NCBI GenBank assembly: GCA_041672395.1
Contig: JBAYZS010000009.1
Location: forward strand, 1 to 64,000
DNA length: 64,000 nt
Direction: 5' to 3'
Source: UBA5287 sp041672395
Lineage (GTDB): Bacteria > Bacteroidota > Bacteroidia > Bacteroidales > Dysgonomonadaceae
Each line of letters starts with the position of its first letter. Position 1 is the stretch's first letter. Below the pieces are notes generated by a model. That model had not been told where the DNA came from. It made no database searches and saw only the letters and a list, made by a program, of their open reading frames with translations. Of the stretch, positions 45,962-54,858 are shown one piece after another. The position numbers and the translations under genes are program-made.

Positions 45962-48757
45962 ATGAGCGAAGAGAAATTTATTGAAGCTAAAGGAGTAAGA
46001 GTCAACAACCTAAAGAATATCGATGTTAAGATACCACGAGGTTCTTTTACAGTCATCACCGGTTTATCCGGCTCGGGCAAGTCGTCACTGGCTTTCGACA
46101 CACTTTATGCCGAAGGACAACGACGCTATGTTGAGAGTCTGTCTTCCTATGCACGGCAGTTTCTAGGAAGGATGAACAAGCCAGAGTCCGATTTTATCAA
46201 GGGACTCCCTCCGGCAATTGCCATTGAACAAAAGACCATTACCCGCAATTCTCGCTCCACAGTGGGCACTTCTACCGAGATATACGACTATTTGCGACTT
46301 TTGTATGCACGTATTGGAAAAACCTACTCCCCCATTTCGGGAACCGAAGTCAAGAAACACCATGTTCGTGACGTTGTGGAAAAAATGAAGGAATACCGCG
46401 ATGGTACGCGTATGACCGTGTTTACTCATATTCATTTACGCGAAGACCGCGCTTTGCGCGAGCAGCTGGAAGTACTTATGAAAGAAGGTTTTTCTCGTGT
46501 AGATGTAGGAGAGCAGTTTTTCCGCATCGACGAGTTATTGACGCAAGAGAACCTACCCGATCAAAACGATATTCTACTGGTTATCGACCGTCTTTCGTGC
46601 TCTTCAGACAATGTTCATATCAACAGATTATCCGACTCCATTGAAACAGCTTTTCTTGAAGGTAATGGCGAATGCGTTGTACGTTTCTGGGGTGAACACA
46701 GCATTGAAACTTTCACTTTTTCAAATCGATTTGAAGTAGACGGGATAATGTTTGAAGAGCCGTCGGATTTGATGTTCAATTTCAATAGTCCGATTGGTGC
46801 TTGTCCCACCTGCGAAGGTTTTGGTAATGTGATCGGCATAGATGAAAATCTGATTATCCCCGATAAAAGTCTTTCCGTTCATGAAGAATGTGTTCAGTGT
46901 TGGAAAGGTGAAAAAATGAGCGAATGGCGTAAAGAATTTGAGCGGAACGCCTACAGAGCAGATTTTCCTATCCATCGGGCCTATTATGAGTTGACCGAAG
47001 AAGAGATTGATATATTGTGGAATGGCAGACACGACCTTGAAATATTTGGCATCAACGATTTCACCCGCATGCTTGAGGAAAACAAATACAAAATTCAATA
47101 TCGAGTTATGCTTGCTCGTTATCGAGGCAAAACTATTTGTCCTACTTGCAAAGGATCACGTTTGAAGCCAGAAGCCTCTAATGTTAAAATTGTAGGGAAA
47201 GCCATTAACGAACTTGTTGTATTGCCCATTACAGAATTAAAGTCCTTTTTTGATCAACTGGAGCTCGATGAAACAGATGCAGCAATTGCCAAACGACTGC
47301 TTGTAGAAATTAACAACCGCACTCAATTTTTGCTAGATGTAGGATTAGGATATCTCACTCTCAACCGACTGTCGAACACACTTTCCGGTGGTGAGAGTCA
47401 ACGTATTAATCTGGCCTCCTCTTTGGGGAGCAGTCTGATTGGCTCCCTTTATATTCTGGACGAGCCAAGTATTGGGCTACATTCGCGTGATACTCAAAAG
47501 CTCATCAACGTGCTCAAGGAGTTGAAAAAGCTTGGGAACACCGTTATTGTTGTAGAACACGATGAAGAAATCATCCGCGCAGCAGATTACATTCTCGATA
47601 TCGGTCCCAAAGCGGGGCGACTAGGTGGTGAGGTTATGTATCAGGGAAAAGTTTCAGAACTGACCAAGAATTCAAACAGTTACACCGTAAAATATCTGAC
47701 AGGCGAAGAAAAAATAGTAATCCCAAAAGTTCGTCGAAAATGGAATAACTATATTGAAGTGAAAGGAGCACGTCAGAATAACCTCAAGAATATCAACGTC
47801 AAGTTTCCACTGAATGTGATGACGGTAGTCACTGGCGTAAGCGGTTCCGGAAAGTCTTCACTCGTGAACGATGTGCTATTCAATGCTTTGCAACATCACT
47901 ATAAGGGGAACGCTTTGGAACGTGCAGAATTTAACGGAATTGCAGGAGATCTTAACATGATCAAAGGCGTAGAGTTTGTTGATCAAAACCCTATTGGAAA
48001 ATCTTCGCGCTCCAATGCAGTTACTTACATAAAAGCCTATGACGAAATTCGTAAGCTTTATGCTGCTCAGCCGCTGTCAAAGCAGATGAATTTCTCCCCG
48101 GCTTATTTCTCTTTTAATATTGAAGGCGGCAGATGTGAGGAGTGTAAGGGCGAAGGTTCTATCACTGTAGAGATGCAATTTATGGCCGACATTAAACTGG
48201 AATGTGAGTCTTGTCACGGTAAGCGTTTTTCTTCTGAAGTGCTGGAAGTGGAATACAAGGGACTCACTATTTATGATATTCTTGAAATGACTATCGATCA
48301 GGCAATCGAATTTTTTACGGCACAAAAAGGTTCTATGGAAAAAAAGATTGCTAAACGGATGCAGCCCCTTCAGGATGTGGGATTGGGATATATCAAGCTG
48401 GGCCAGTCTTCGGCAACCCTTTCGGGTGGCGAGAATCAGCGTGTAAAACTGGCTTATTTCCTTGGCGAGGAGAAAACGGAACCCACCCTGTTTATTTTTG
48501 ACGAGCCAACAACCGGTTTGCATTTTCACGACATAAAAACATTGATGAAATCGTTTAACGCCCTCATCGAACGCGGACATACAGTTCTCATCATCGAGCA
48601 TAATATGGAAGTGATCAAATCTGCCGATCATCTTATCGACATTGGTCCCGAGGGAGGCAAAGCTGGCGGTCGCGTGGTTTGCGAAGGCACACCCGAGCAG
48701 GTTGCTCAATGTGCTGAATCCTATACAGGTCAATTTTTGAAAGAGAAACTAAGATGA
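45962..48757 (+). CDS. uvrA: excinuclease ABC subunit A
   Basis: DNA-damage recognition ATPase of nucleotide excision repair, 931 aa from the ATG at 45962. An in-frame ATG at 45944 is also possible; I prefer 45962 because homology to UvrA begins right after it. Two ABC modules are present: GLSGSGKSS and GVSGSGKSS Walker A sites, LSGGESQR and LSGGENQR signatures. Zinc-finger cysteines appear in CPTCEGFG, CPTCKGS, CEECKGEG and CESCHGK. Length is normal. Codon use is visibly more GC-rich than in the 1-40 kb genes. Confidence 0.97.
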   Translation: MSEEKFIEAKGVRVNNLKNIDVKIPRGSFTVITGLSGSGKSSLAFDTLYAEGQRRYVESLSSYARQFLGRMNKPESDFIKGLPPAIAIEQKTITRNSRSTVGTSTEIYDYLRLLYARIGKTYSPISGTEVKKHHVRDVVEKMKEYRDGTRMTVFTHIHLREDRALREQLEVLMKEGFSRVDVGEQFFRIDELLTQENLPDQNDILLVIDRLSCSSDNVHINRLSDSIETAFLEGNGECVVRFWGEHSIETFTFSNRFEVDGIMFEEPSDLMFNFNSPIGACPTCEGFGNVIGIDENLIIPDKSLSVHEECVQCWKGEKMSEWRKEFERNAYRADFPIHRAYYELTEEEIDILWNGRHDLEIFGINDFTRMLEENKYKIQYRVMLARYRGKTICPTCKGSRLKPEASNVKIVGKAINELVVLPITELKSFFDQLELDETDAAIAKRLLVEINNRTQFLLDVGLGYLTLNRLSNTLSGGESQRINLASSLGSSLIGSLYILDEPSIGLHSRDTQKLINVLKELKKLGNTVIVVEHDEEIIRAADYILDIGPKAGRLGGEVMYQGKVSELTKNSNSYTVKYLTGEEKIVIPKVRRKWNNYIEVKGARQNNLKNINVKFPLNVMTVVTGVSGSGKSSLVNDVLFNALQHHYKGNALERAEFNGIAGDLNMIKGVEFVDQNPIGKSSRSNAVTYIKAYDEIRKLYAAQPLSKQMNFSPAYFSFNIEGGRCEECKGEGSITVEMQFMADIKLECESCHGKRFSSEVLEVEYKGLTIYDILEMTIDQAIEFFTAQKGSMEKKIAKRMQPLQDVGLGYIKLGQSSATLSGGENQRVKLAYFLGEEKTEPTLFIFDEPTTGLHFHDIKTLMKSFNALIERGHTVLIIEHNMEVIKSADHLIDIGPEGGKAGGRVVCEGTPEQVAQCAESYTGQFLKEKLR

Positions 48758-48812
48758 AAAAGTTTTTTTAACTATCTATATTTACTGCAAATCAAACAAT
48801 TGACCAGTTTTG

Positions 48813-48828
48813 ATTGTTGATCAACAAT
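48813..48828. promoter_or_regulatory. 16-bp perfect palindrome, putative operator
   Basis: ATTGTTGATCAACAAT reads the same on both strands and ends 13 bases before the GH79-like start. There is no T tract, so not a terminator. Shape and position fit a dimeric repressor or activator site. Confidence 0.45.
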
Positions 48829-48841
48829 AAACATATTTAGT

Positions 48842-50428
48842 ATGAAAACTTTACTTATGCTAGCAAGTATTTTACCGCTTGTATTCGGAATAAGTGGATG
48901 TCAATCGAACGTTAAAAAGGGAGGTCCATCAGAACTTTCTCTCGACACAAAAAATCTTAAAGTAATCAATGAGGTAGACCCTCGATATCAATCTTATAAT
49001 ATCGAGATGGTTGAAGTAGTTGGCGGCAAATTCTGGCGTCCTTATAGCACGCTGAATGAAGTCGATACTGCAAATGTAAAAAACGAATACGGGATAGACA
49101 TCAGTTCCGGTAATGAAGCCCTTTATCGTAAAATGGCGCCGATAGATCTGGCTGAGCCAAAACTTCTTACATTAGCAAGAGGACTTGCGCCTGCGTATGT
49201 GCGTTGTAGCGGTACCTGGGCAAATGCTATATATTTCCAGAATGATGATAAAGAAGCGCGACCCGTACCTAATGGATTTGTGAATGTCCTTACGGGAAAT
49301 CAATGGGTCGGACTTCTGGACTTCGTAAAAACTACAGATGGAAAATTTATTACTTCTTTTGCTGTCTCCGATGGTGTCCGTGACAAAGAAGGAGTGTGGA
49401 CTCCTATTGAGGCTCAGAAGTTGATCGATTTCTCAGAAAAGCATGGCGTTGAAATTGCAGCGGCTGAACTTTTCAATGAACCAACTATGCCTCAGGCTGG
49501 CGGAGCTTTTTCAAATGCAAATTATAATGCTGAGTCATATGCACGCGATATTGCAGCTTACGAAGTTTGGCAGAAAAAAGAAGCCCCTTACATGCTACAT
49601 GTCGGACCCGGCACTGTTGGTGAAGGGGTTCCCGGATTTATGGAGATGATGGAATCTATCATGAAACCGATTACTACTCCTGACATCATGGCAGCTACTC
49701 CCACTCCTCATTTTGATGTTTTCTCTTATCATTTTTATGGAGGTGTTTCAAAAAGAATTACAAAAGAAAAACCTTTAGCCACGTTCAAAGAGGAAGCGCT
49801 GACTCCACAATGGGTAACTCTCACGGATAGCGCTTTTGTTTTCTACAATGATATTCATAATAAATATACTCCGGATGCTCCTATCTGGATTACCGAAACT
49901 GCTCAAGTTGCAGGTGGTGGTGATCCTTGGGCAAATACCTTTTATGATGTCTTTCGTTATCTTTATCAGATGGGCTCACTTGCTCAAAAAGGAGTAGACG
50001 TTATTTGTCATAACACATTGTTTGCCAGTGAATATAGCCTTATCGATCAGGACACCCATATTCCTAATCCAAACTATTGGATGGCTTTACTTTGGAATCG
50101 ATTAATGGGTACTCAAGTTTATGATGCAAGCAGTTCATCTGAAGGCGTCTATCTTTTTGCTCATAACACCAAGGGAGATGATGCTAAGATTACTTTTCTG
50201 GTGATTAACACATCAAATGATGATAAGTCGATTGACGCTCCAGGAGGTGCTGAAATTTATGCGCTCACAGCAGAAAACCTTGATTCAAGAGAGGTGATAC
50301 TAAATGGCACAAAACTTGCGCTGACAAGTAATAACGAACTCCCTGAAACAAAGGGTATTGCTACCAACAACAGTCAGATATCCGTCGCTCCTCAAAGTAT
50401 TGCTTTTGTTACTGTTCCAAAACTATAA
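48842..50428 (+). CDS. GH79-like glycosidase lipoprotein (heparanase/beta-glucuronidase clan)
   Basis: A 528-aa lipoprotein (ISGC, Cys20). The TIM barrel shows an acid/base Glu213 in ELFNEP and a nucleophile Glu352 in WITETAQ. The segment from that nucleophile through GGGDPWANTF, GVDVICHNTL, YSLID and NPNYWMALLWNRLMGTQV lines up with the corresponding part of heparanase, which places it in or near GH79. A C-terminal beta domain (ITFLVINTSNDD) completes it. Family members cleave beta-glucuronides, so a glucuronic-acid-containing glycan is the natural guess. It is not in a PUL: the upstream gene is uvrA and a terminator follows. Confidence 0.8.
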   Translation: MKTLLMLASILPLVFGISGCQSNVKKGGPSELSLDTKNLKVINEVDPRYQSYNIEMVEVVGGKFWRPYSTLNEVDTANVKNEYGIDISSGNEALYRKMAPIDLAEPKLLTLARGLAPAYVRCSGTWANAIYFQNDDKEARPVPNGFVNVLTGNQWVGLLDFVKTTDGKFITSFAVSDGVRDKEGVWTPIEAQKLIDFSEKHGVEIAAAELFNEPTMPQAGGAFSNANYNAESYARDIAAYEVWQKKEAPYMLHVGPGTVGEGVPGFMEMMESIMKPITTPDIMAATPTPHFDVFSYHFYGGVSKRITKEKPLATFKEEALTPQWVTLTDSAFVFYNDIHNKYTPDAPIWITETAQVAGGGDPWANTFYDVFRYLYQMGSLAQKGVDVICHNTLFASEYSLIDQDTHIPNPNYWMALLWNRLMGTQVYDASSSSEGVYLFAHNTKGDDAKITFLVINTSNDDKSIDAPGGAEIYALTAENLDSREVILNGTKLALTSNNELPETKGIATNNSQISVAPQSIAFVTVPKL

Positions 50429-50440
50429 ATAATATAGAAT

Positions 50441-50478
50441 AAAAACAGCTCGCTTAACTAAATTAGTGAGCTGTTTTT
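50441..50478. terminator. bidirectional terminator between convergent genes
   Basis: 14-bp stem with one G-U (50441-50454 pairs with 50465-50478), A-rich on one side and T-rich on the other, so it can serve both the GH79-like gene and the oxidoreductase gene at 50498. Confidence 0.85.
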
Positions 50479-50497
50479 ATATATTTTGATTAGTTAC

Positions 50498-51562
50498 TTA
50501 TTCAGTAATTGGAATAGTCCTTTTCTCTTTGCTACTTTGGAAAGCCAATTCAATAATTCGAATTACATTACGTGCTTCTTCCGGCTTAACTGCTATTTCG
50601 GCTTCACCGTTTATAGCATCCCGGAGATTAAAAAAATAATCGCGATAATCACCAAGCTCACTTTCTACTTTACCACATATCTTCACCCCTTTATAATTTA
50701 CATCAATTTGTCCCCAAATATTTTCGGGTTCTTTGCCCCAATCCTTACCTTGTGGTATTGCCCCACCATCAAGAGTAGCCTCCTGCACGTCCAAGCCATA
50801 TTTAACATATGATCCATTTGTGCCATGAATGAGGAAAGTCGGGCCCGGTTTTTTACACAGCATACCCGATTTGAGAGTCGCTGTAAATGTTGGATAATGA
50901 AGTCTTACATCAAAATTATCATCCACTTTTGCCCACGGTCTGCGTGTTTCGATATTTGCAGAAACAGCTTGTGGTAAGCCAAAGAACCAAAGAGCCTGAT
51001 CAATGAGATGCGCTCCCAGATCATAAAAGATTCCCGAACCGGGCAGGTTATCTTCACGCCATGCACCATTTGGACGGGCATCTGGACGATAACGGTCGAA
51101 ATGTGTTTCGTATTCCGCAACATCACCTAATAAGCCACTGTCAAGAATTTTCTTAACAGTTTTTGTATCACTTGTAAAGCGACGATTATGATATACAGAA
51201 AGAATCTTCTTTACCCTTTTCGAGATATTAATCAGTTCGGTAGCCTCTTCAGTTGTAACTGTAAATGGTTTCTCTACTATCACATGTTTACCTGCCAACA
51301 AAGCATCATGAGCCCATCGAAAATGATCAGTATTTGGTGACGTAACGATAACCAGATCTATTTCGGGATCACTGATAATCCCTTTTCCATCTGGAGAAAT
51401 AACTGTTGCCGGATAACGTTCTTCGATCATTTTAGAACGTTCAGGATTAGATGTACTTATTTTTGTAAGTTCAAAACCATCAATAACATCGATAAATGGA
51501 GCATGAAAAACTCGGCCTGAAAGCCCGTAACCAATAATACCTGTGTGAATAATCGCTGACAT
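50498..51562 (-). CDS. Gfo/Idh/MocA oxidoreductase, inositol-dehydrogenase-like
   Basis: Cytosolic NAD(P)-dependent oxidoreductase of 354 aa, no export signal. Rossmann motif GYGLSG near the N-terminus, EKPF with the catalytic Lys at about residue 95, and SVYHNRRFTSD plus GSGIFYDLGAHLIDQAL, which are typical of the YdgJ/IolW branch (NADP-dependent scyllo-inositol dehydrogenase). The actual sugar or inositol substrate is uncertain. It has its own TACTTTTG -7 box although it follows rdgB on the same strand by 91 bases. Confidence 0.88.
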   Translation of the reverse strand: MSAIIHTGIIGYGLSGRVFHAPFIDVIDGFELTKISTSNPERSKMIEERYPATVISPDGKGIISDPEIDLVIVTSPNTDHFRWAHDALLAGKHVIVEKPFTVTTEEATELINISKRVKKILSVYHNRRFTSDTKTVKKILDSGLLGDVAEYETHFDRYRPDARPNGAWREDNLPGSGIFYDLGAHLIDQALWFFGLPQAVSANIETRRPWAKVDDNFDVRLHYPTFTATLKSGMLCKKPGPTFLIHGTNGSYVKYGLDVQEATLDGGAIPQGKDWGKEPENIWGQIDVNYKGVKICGKVESELGDYRDYFFNLRDAINGEAEIAVKPEEARNVIRIIELAFQSSKEKRTIPITE

Positions 51563-51598
51563 AAGATAGTGTTTTTAGAATTAAATTATTACTAAAAC

Positions 51599-51606
51599 CA
51601 AAAGTA
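51599..51606 (-). promoter_or_regulatory. -7 promoter element (TACTTTTG) for the oxidoreductase
   Basis: TAnnTTTG match on the minus strand in the gap between rdgB and the oxidoreductase gene, 36 bases before its ATG. Confidence 0.4.
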
Positions 51607-51653
51607 CAGAATTAAAATTGGAATTCCAGTTTATTTTTTATAAAAGTTACAGT

Positions 51654-52235
51654 TTAATCGTCGGGAAAAAGATATTTGAACAGTTTTTGAGTTGCAATGC
51701 CACGGTGACTGATTCTATTCTTTATCACTTCACCCAACTCGGCAAATGTCTGAGTATAACCGTCGGGCATAAAAATGGGATCATATCCAAATCCAAAGGT
51801 TCCGTGTTTGGAATCAATGATTTGACCTTTTATTTCTCCTTCAAAATAATGTACCTCTCCATTCTTTATGAATGCGATCACTGTACGAAATCTGGCGACA
51901 CTGTTGCTCACTCCATCCAACTCTGCGAGTAATTTCCGTATGTTATCTTCGGGACTGCATGTTTCTCCTGCATAGCGTGCTGAGTAAACTCCGGGAGCAC
52001 CATTAAGTGCGTCAACCTCAAGACCTGTATCATCTGAGAAACAGTCGCAACCATATTTGTCAAAAATATATTGTGCTTTTATAAGTGCATTCTCCTTGAG
52101 CGTGGTTCCAGTTTCTGCTATATCTTCGTTACAATTGATATCTTTCAGACTAAGGATTTGTATTCTCCCGTCAGCGATTTGACGTATCTCTTCAAGTTTA
52201 TGTTTATTATTAGTTACGAAAACGATTTTTTCCAT
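51654..52235 (-). CDS. rdgB: dITP/XTP pyrophosphatase (RdgB/HAM1)
   Basis: House-cleaning nucleotidase of 193 aa that hydrolyses ITP, dITP and XTP to the monophosphates. N-terminal VTNNKHKLEEI (substrate-loop SxNxxK variant), SDDTGLEVDAL, GAPGVYSARYAG, TFGFGYDPIFMPDG and ISHRGIA are all in place. Normal length. It is 25 bases downstream of the ABC-3 permease gene and ends the aroA-led run of minus-strand genes. Confidence 0.96.
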   Translation of the reverse strand: MEKIVFVTNNKHKLEEIRQIADGRIQILSLKDINCNEDIAETGTTLKENALIKAQYIFDKYGCDCFSDDTGLEVDALNGAPGVYSARYAGETCSPEDNIRKLLAELDGVSNSVARFRTVIAFIKNGEVHYFEGEIKGQIIDSKHGTFGFGYDPIFMPDGYTQTFAELGEVIKNRISHRGIATQKLFKYLFPDD

Positions 52236-52260
52236 TCTTCTTTTGTTGGTGGTTTCTATT

Positions 52261-53070
52261 TTATTTCCAAATTGTCTTTATTAATTTACCTATTAAAAAC
52301 ATCAAGATAAGCACAAAAATAATGAATGCACCAGATGGAACATTTAAAAAATAGGATAAAAGGAGTCCGGTAACGCAACCAAAAAAGCTAAGGCCTACAG
52401 AGTAATAGATGATTTTTGAATAGTTGTTGGTAAATAAATTGACAGTCATTTGCGGAACGGTGATGAGTGACATAAGCAAGACTATCCCTACTAATCTAAT
52501 ACTCAACACAATGGTCACTGCAATAAACATCATCATCACATATTCAATGAATTGAGTGTTGATTCGTCGGGTTTTGGCAAATTCCGTGTCAAAAGAAACG
52601 GATACAATGTCTCGAAAGAATGCGATAACAAACGCTGCTAACACTACACAGAGGATTATCAGGGCAATGATATCTGATTTTGATATGGTCAGGATATTAC
52701 CGAAAAGGTACTCCGAAAGATTGGGTGCATAACCAGGAGAAAGATATGCAAGAATGATTCCTAATGCCATGCCAAGCGACCAAAAGACGGCAATGGCGGA
52801 ATCTTCTCGTACTCCTTGTTTGCGGGAAAGCCATTGAATACCAAAAGCCGAAAAAACGGAAAATCCCATTGCTGACAAAATGGGATTGATATTGAAAAAG
52901 AAACCGATACCTAATCCCCCAAAGGACGCATGTGTTATTCCCCCGCTGATAAATACCAATCTGCGCGTAACAACATAAGTACCGATGATTCCGCAAGCTA
53001 TGGATGCAAAAAGACTTCCAAGCAAGGCATTTCGGAAAAAGTCGTAATTAAGTAGTTCCAATAAATCCAT
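52261..53070 (-). CDS. metal ABC transporter permease (ABC-3 / ZnuB family)
   Basis: Inner-membrane permease of 269 aa with eight to nine helices, from the family moving Zn2+, Mn2+ or Fe2+. Diagnostic parts are FASIACGIIGTYVVTRRLVFISGGITHASFGGLG near the N-terminus and LVGIVLLMSLITVPQMTVNLFT. The usual ATPase and binding-protein genes are not next to it, so they must be elsewhere. Directly upstream is a small membrane protein with CCGKHDVC, which could be a metal-handling partner (inference). The transported metal is unknown. Confidence 0.9.
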   Translation of the reverse strand: MDLLELLNYDFFRNALLGSLFASIACGIIGTYVVTRRLVFISGGITHASFGGLGIGFFFNINPILSAMGFSVFSAFGIQWLSRKQGVREDSAIAVFWSLGMALGIILAYLSPGYAPNLSEYLFGNILTISKSDIIALIILCVVLAAFVIAFFRDIVSVSFDTEFAKTRRINTQFIEYVMMMFIAVTIVLSIRLVGIVLLMSLITVPQMTVNLFTNNYSKIIYYSVGLSFFGCVTGLLLSYFLNVPSGAFIIFVLILMFLIGKLIKTIWK

Positions 53071-53082
53071 GTTATGTCTTTA

Positions 53083-53523
53083 TCAGGAAAGTGCGGGTGA
53101 GCTAACTGAACATGAGCGTATTTCATTTACCACACTCAATACTTCTGCTTTCAATTGATTTGGAAGATTTATTCCTCTCAACTTCAAGCTGTGTACCCAA
53201 CGAGGTTTTTCCTCATCAATCATGGTGTAGAATACTTCTCTGAATTCGTCTGCTTGCGCATCTGTATAGGCATTGGATTCCACGCCTTTGTACTGATCAA
53301 GTTCTTCATCATTAAAATACTCCGGCTCATCGTGCTTGAAAGATGAGATTATTTTAAATTTATCGCATACATCATGCTTTCCACAACAACCCCCTGTATC
53401 TATCAAAGGTGGTTGAGTTTCATGCGTTTCTGTAATACCTCTCTTTTTTTGATAGGAATTTGAAACTATAAGTGTCAACGCGAAGAAAACAATGATTCCG
53501 AAAAATATAATTAAACTTGTCAT
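53083..53523 (-). CDS. small membrane-anchored protein with CCxxHxxC motif
   Basis: A 146-aa protein with one N-terminal helix (residues 3-21) and a soluble rest. Residues 46-53 read CCGKHDVC, a likely metal or redox site; another Cys lies near the C-terminus. The motif resembles the active-site segment of phospholipase A2, and relatives may carry that label, but the other disulphide cysteines and active-site residues are absent. It is wedged between aroA (2-base gap) and the ABC-3 permease gene (12-base gap), so co-transcribed. Family function unknown; metal delivery is speculation. Confidence 0.75.
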   Translation of the reverse strand: MTSLIIFFGIIVFFALTLIVSNSYQKKRGITETHETQPPLIDTGGCCGKHDVCDKFKIISSFKHDEPEYFNDEELDQYKGVESNAYTDAQADEFREVFYTMIDEEKPRWVHSLKLRGINLPNQLKAEVLSVVNEIRSCSVSSPALS

Positions 53524-53525
53524 TA

Positions 53526-54749
53526 TTATAATTCTTTAATTTGAAATCCTGCAGCTTTCAAATCGTCCCAAAACCTGGGATATGATTTCGATACAACTTC
53601 AGGATCATCAATGGTTATTTTCCCCAATCGGATGCATGCTGGTGCAAACGACATGGCCATTCGATGATCTACATAGGTTGCAATTACTGCATTCTCTTCC
53701 GGGAAACAACGCTCTCCATCCCACTCTAACATATGTGTTTCATTTTCTCTTAACACATAACCGAGTTTCAGAAGCTCTATTTTTAATGCCTCAATGCGAT
53801 CGGTCTCTTTGATTTTCAAACTCTGAACTCCTGCAAAGAGGAACTCTATATTCTTTAAACAACAGTTTACGACAAATGTTTGTGCTAAATCGGGTTCGTT
53901 AACAAAATCATGAAAGAATTTCTTGCTTCTTCGTTTTACATGACGAATTATGACCCCTTCTGGTATGAATTCGGTTGAAACTCCTAAATCTGCATATAAA
54001 TTCACCAGATTGGAATCGCCTTGCAGACTATCCTTCTTTAACCCAAGCAATTTCATTTCTGATCCTTCAACCAGTGAAACCATTTCATACCAATAAGATG
54101 CTGCCGACCAGTCGGATTCAACATGAAATGGCTTTGATGTATATACTTGATGCTTTACGGTTATATCTCTGTCAATCCACTTACTGTAAACTCCATATTC
54201 TTCCATCAATCCTAATGTCAATTGAATGTATGGTTGGGAAATGACCTCGTTCTCCAAATGAATTGTCAACCCTTTTTCCATTGTTGGTGCAATCATCAAC
54301 AATGCCGAAACAAACTGCGAACTGATATTACCGGACAAAAAGACTTCACCTCCCTTAAGTTTCTTTCCCTTTATTCTCAATGGAGGAAAACCATCTTTTT
54401 CAAGATAATCTATCTCTGCTCCAAGTGCTTCAAGCGTTTTTACAAGGGGATGAATGGGACGTTCATGCATTCTGGGTGAACCTTTAACAATCCATTCTCC
54501 TTCCATAGATGCTAAAAAAGCCGTGAGAAATCGCATGGCTGTACCCGCACCTTTTACATCAAATACATTTGATGTTGAATGGAAAGCATCAAGTATCACT
54601 TGAGTATCTTCACAATCGGATAGATTTTCAACAGGGTGCATATTCATACTCAATGCGCTGAGTATAATCATCCTATTGCTTATGCTTTTGGAGGATGGGA
54701 GTGATATTGTCGCATTTAACTTATCGGGAGGAATTATTGTATATTGCAT
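53526..54749 (-). CDS. aroA: 3-phosphoshikimate 1-carboxyvinyltransferase (EPSP synthase)
   Basis: Sixth step of the shikimate pathway: joins shikimate-3-phosphate and PEP to give EPSP. Length of 407 aa is normal. Substrate-binding motifs are PSSKSISNR (18-26), GAGTAMRFL (PEP site), IKETDRIEAL and DHRMAMSFA. The KGAGTAMRF element differs slightly from the NAGTAMRP common in other phyla, as is usual in Bacteroidota. First gene of a run with the small Cys protein, ABC-3 permease and rdgB; a TATATTTG box lies just upstream. Confidence 0.96.
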   Translation of the reverse strand: MQYTIIPPDKLNATISLPSSKSISNRMIILSALSMNMHPVENLSDCEDTQVILDAFHSTSNVFDVKGAGTAMRFLTAFLASMEGEWIVKGSPRMHERPIHPLVKTLEALGAEIDYLEKDGFPPLRIKGKKLKGGEVFLSGNISSQFVSALLMIAPTMEKGLTIHLENEVISQPYIQLTLGLMEEYGVYSKWIDRDITVKHQVYTSKPFHVESDWSAASYWYEMVSLVEGSEMKLLGLKKDSLQGDSNLVNLYADLGVSTEFIPEGVIIRHVKRRSKKFFHDFVNEPDLAQTFVVNCCLKNIEFLFAGVQSLKIKETDRIEALKIELLKLGYVLRENETHMLEWDGERCFPEENAVIATYVDHRMAMSFAPACIRLGKITIDDPEVVSKSYPRFWDDLKAAGFQIKEL

Positions 54750-54767
54750 ATTATTATTGTATCATCA

Positions 54768-54775
54768 CAAATATA
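54768..54775 (-). promoter_or_regulatory. -7 promoter element (TATATTTG) for aroA
   Basis: Perfect TAnnTTTG on the minus strand, 18 bases before the aroA ATG. A weak TTGG-like -33 may be present. Confidence 0.45.
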
Positions 54776-54858
54776 ATATTTTAAAACGAGTCACCAATAT
54801 ATTCATAGTGCTTTTTCTTTGTTTTAAAATCATTTAATCTTTTTTCGGATTACGGAGT

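Noticed and set aside
48077..48733. 218-aa minus-strand ORF inside uvrA
   Set aside because: Antisense to the highly conserved second ABC module of UvrA, and its composition follows from that.
53376..53390. Phospholipase A2-like CCxxHDxC motif in the 146-aa protein
   Set aside because: Only the short motif is shared. The remaining disulphide cysteines, the calcium loop and the second Asp of phospholipase A2 are missing, and the protein has a membrane anchor.
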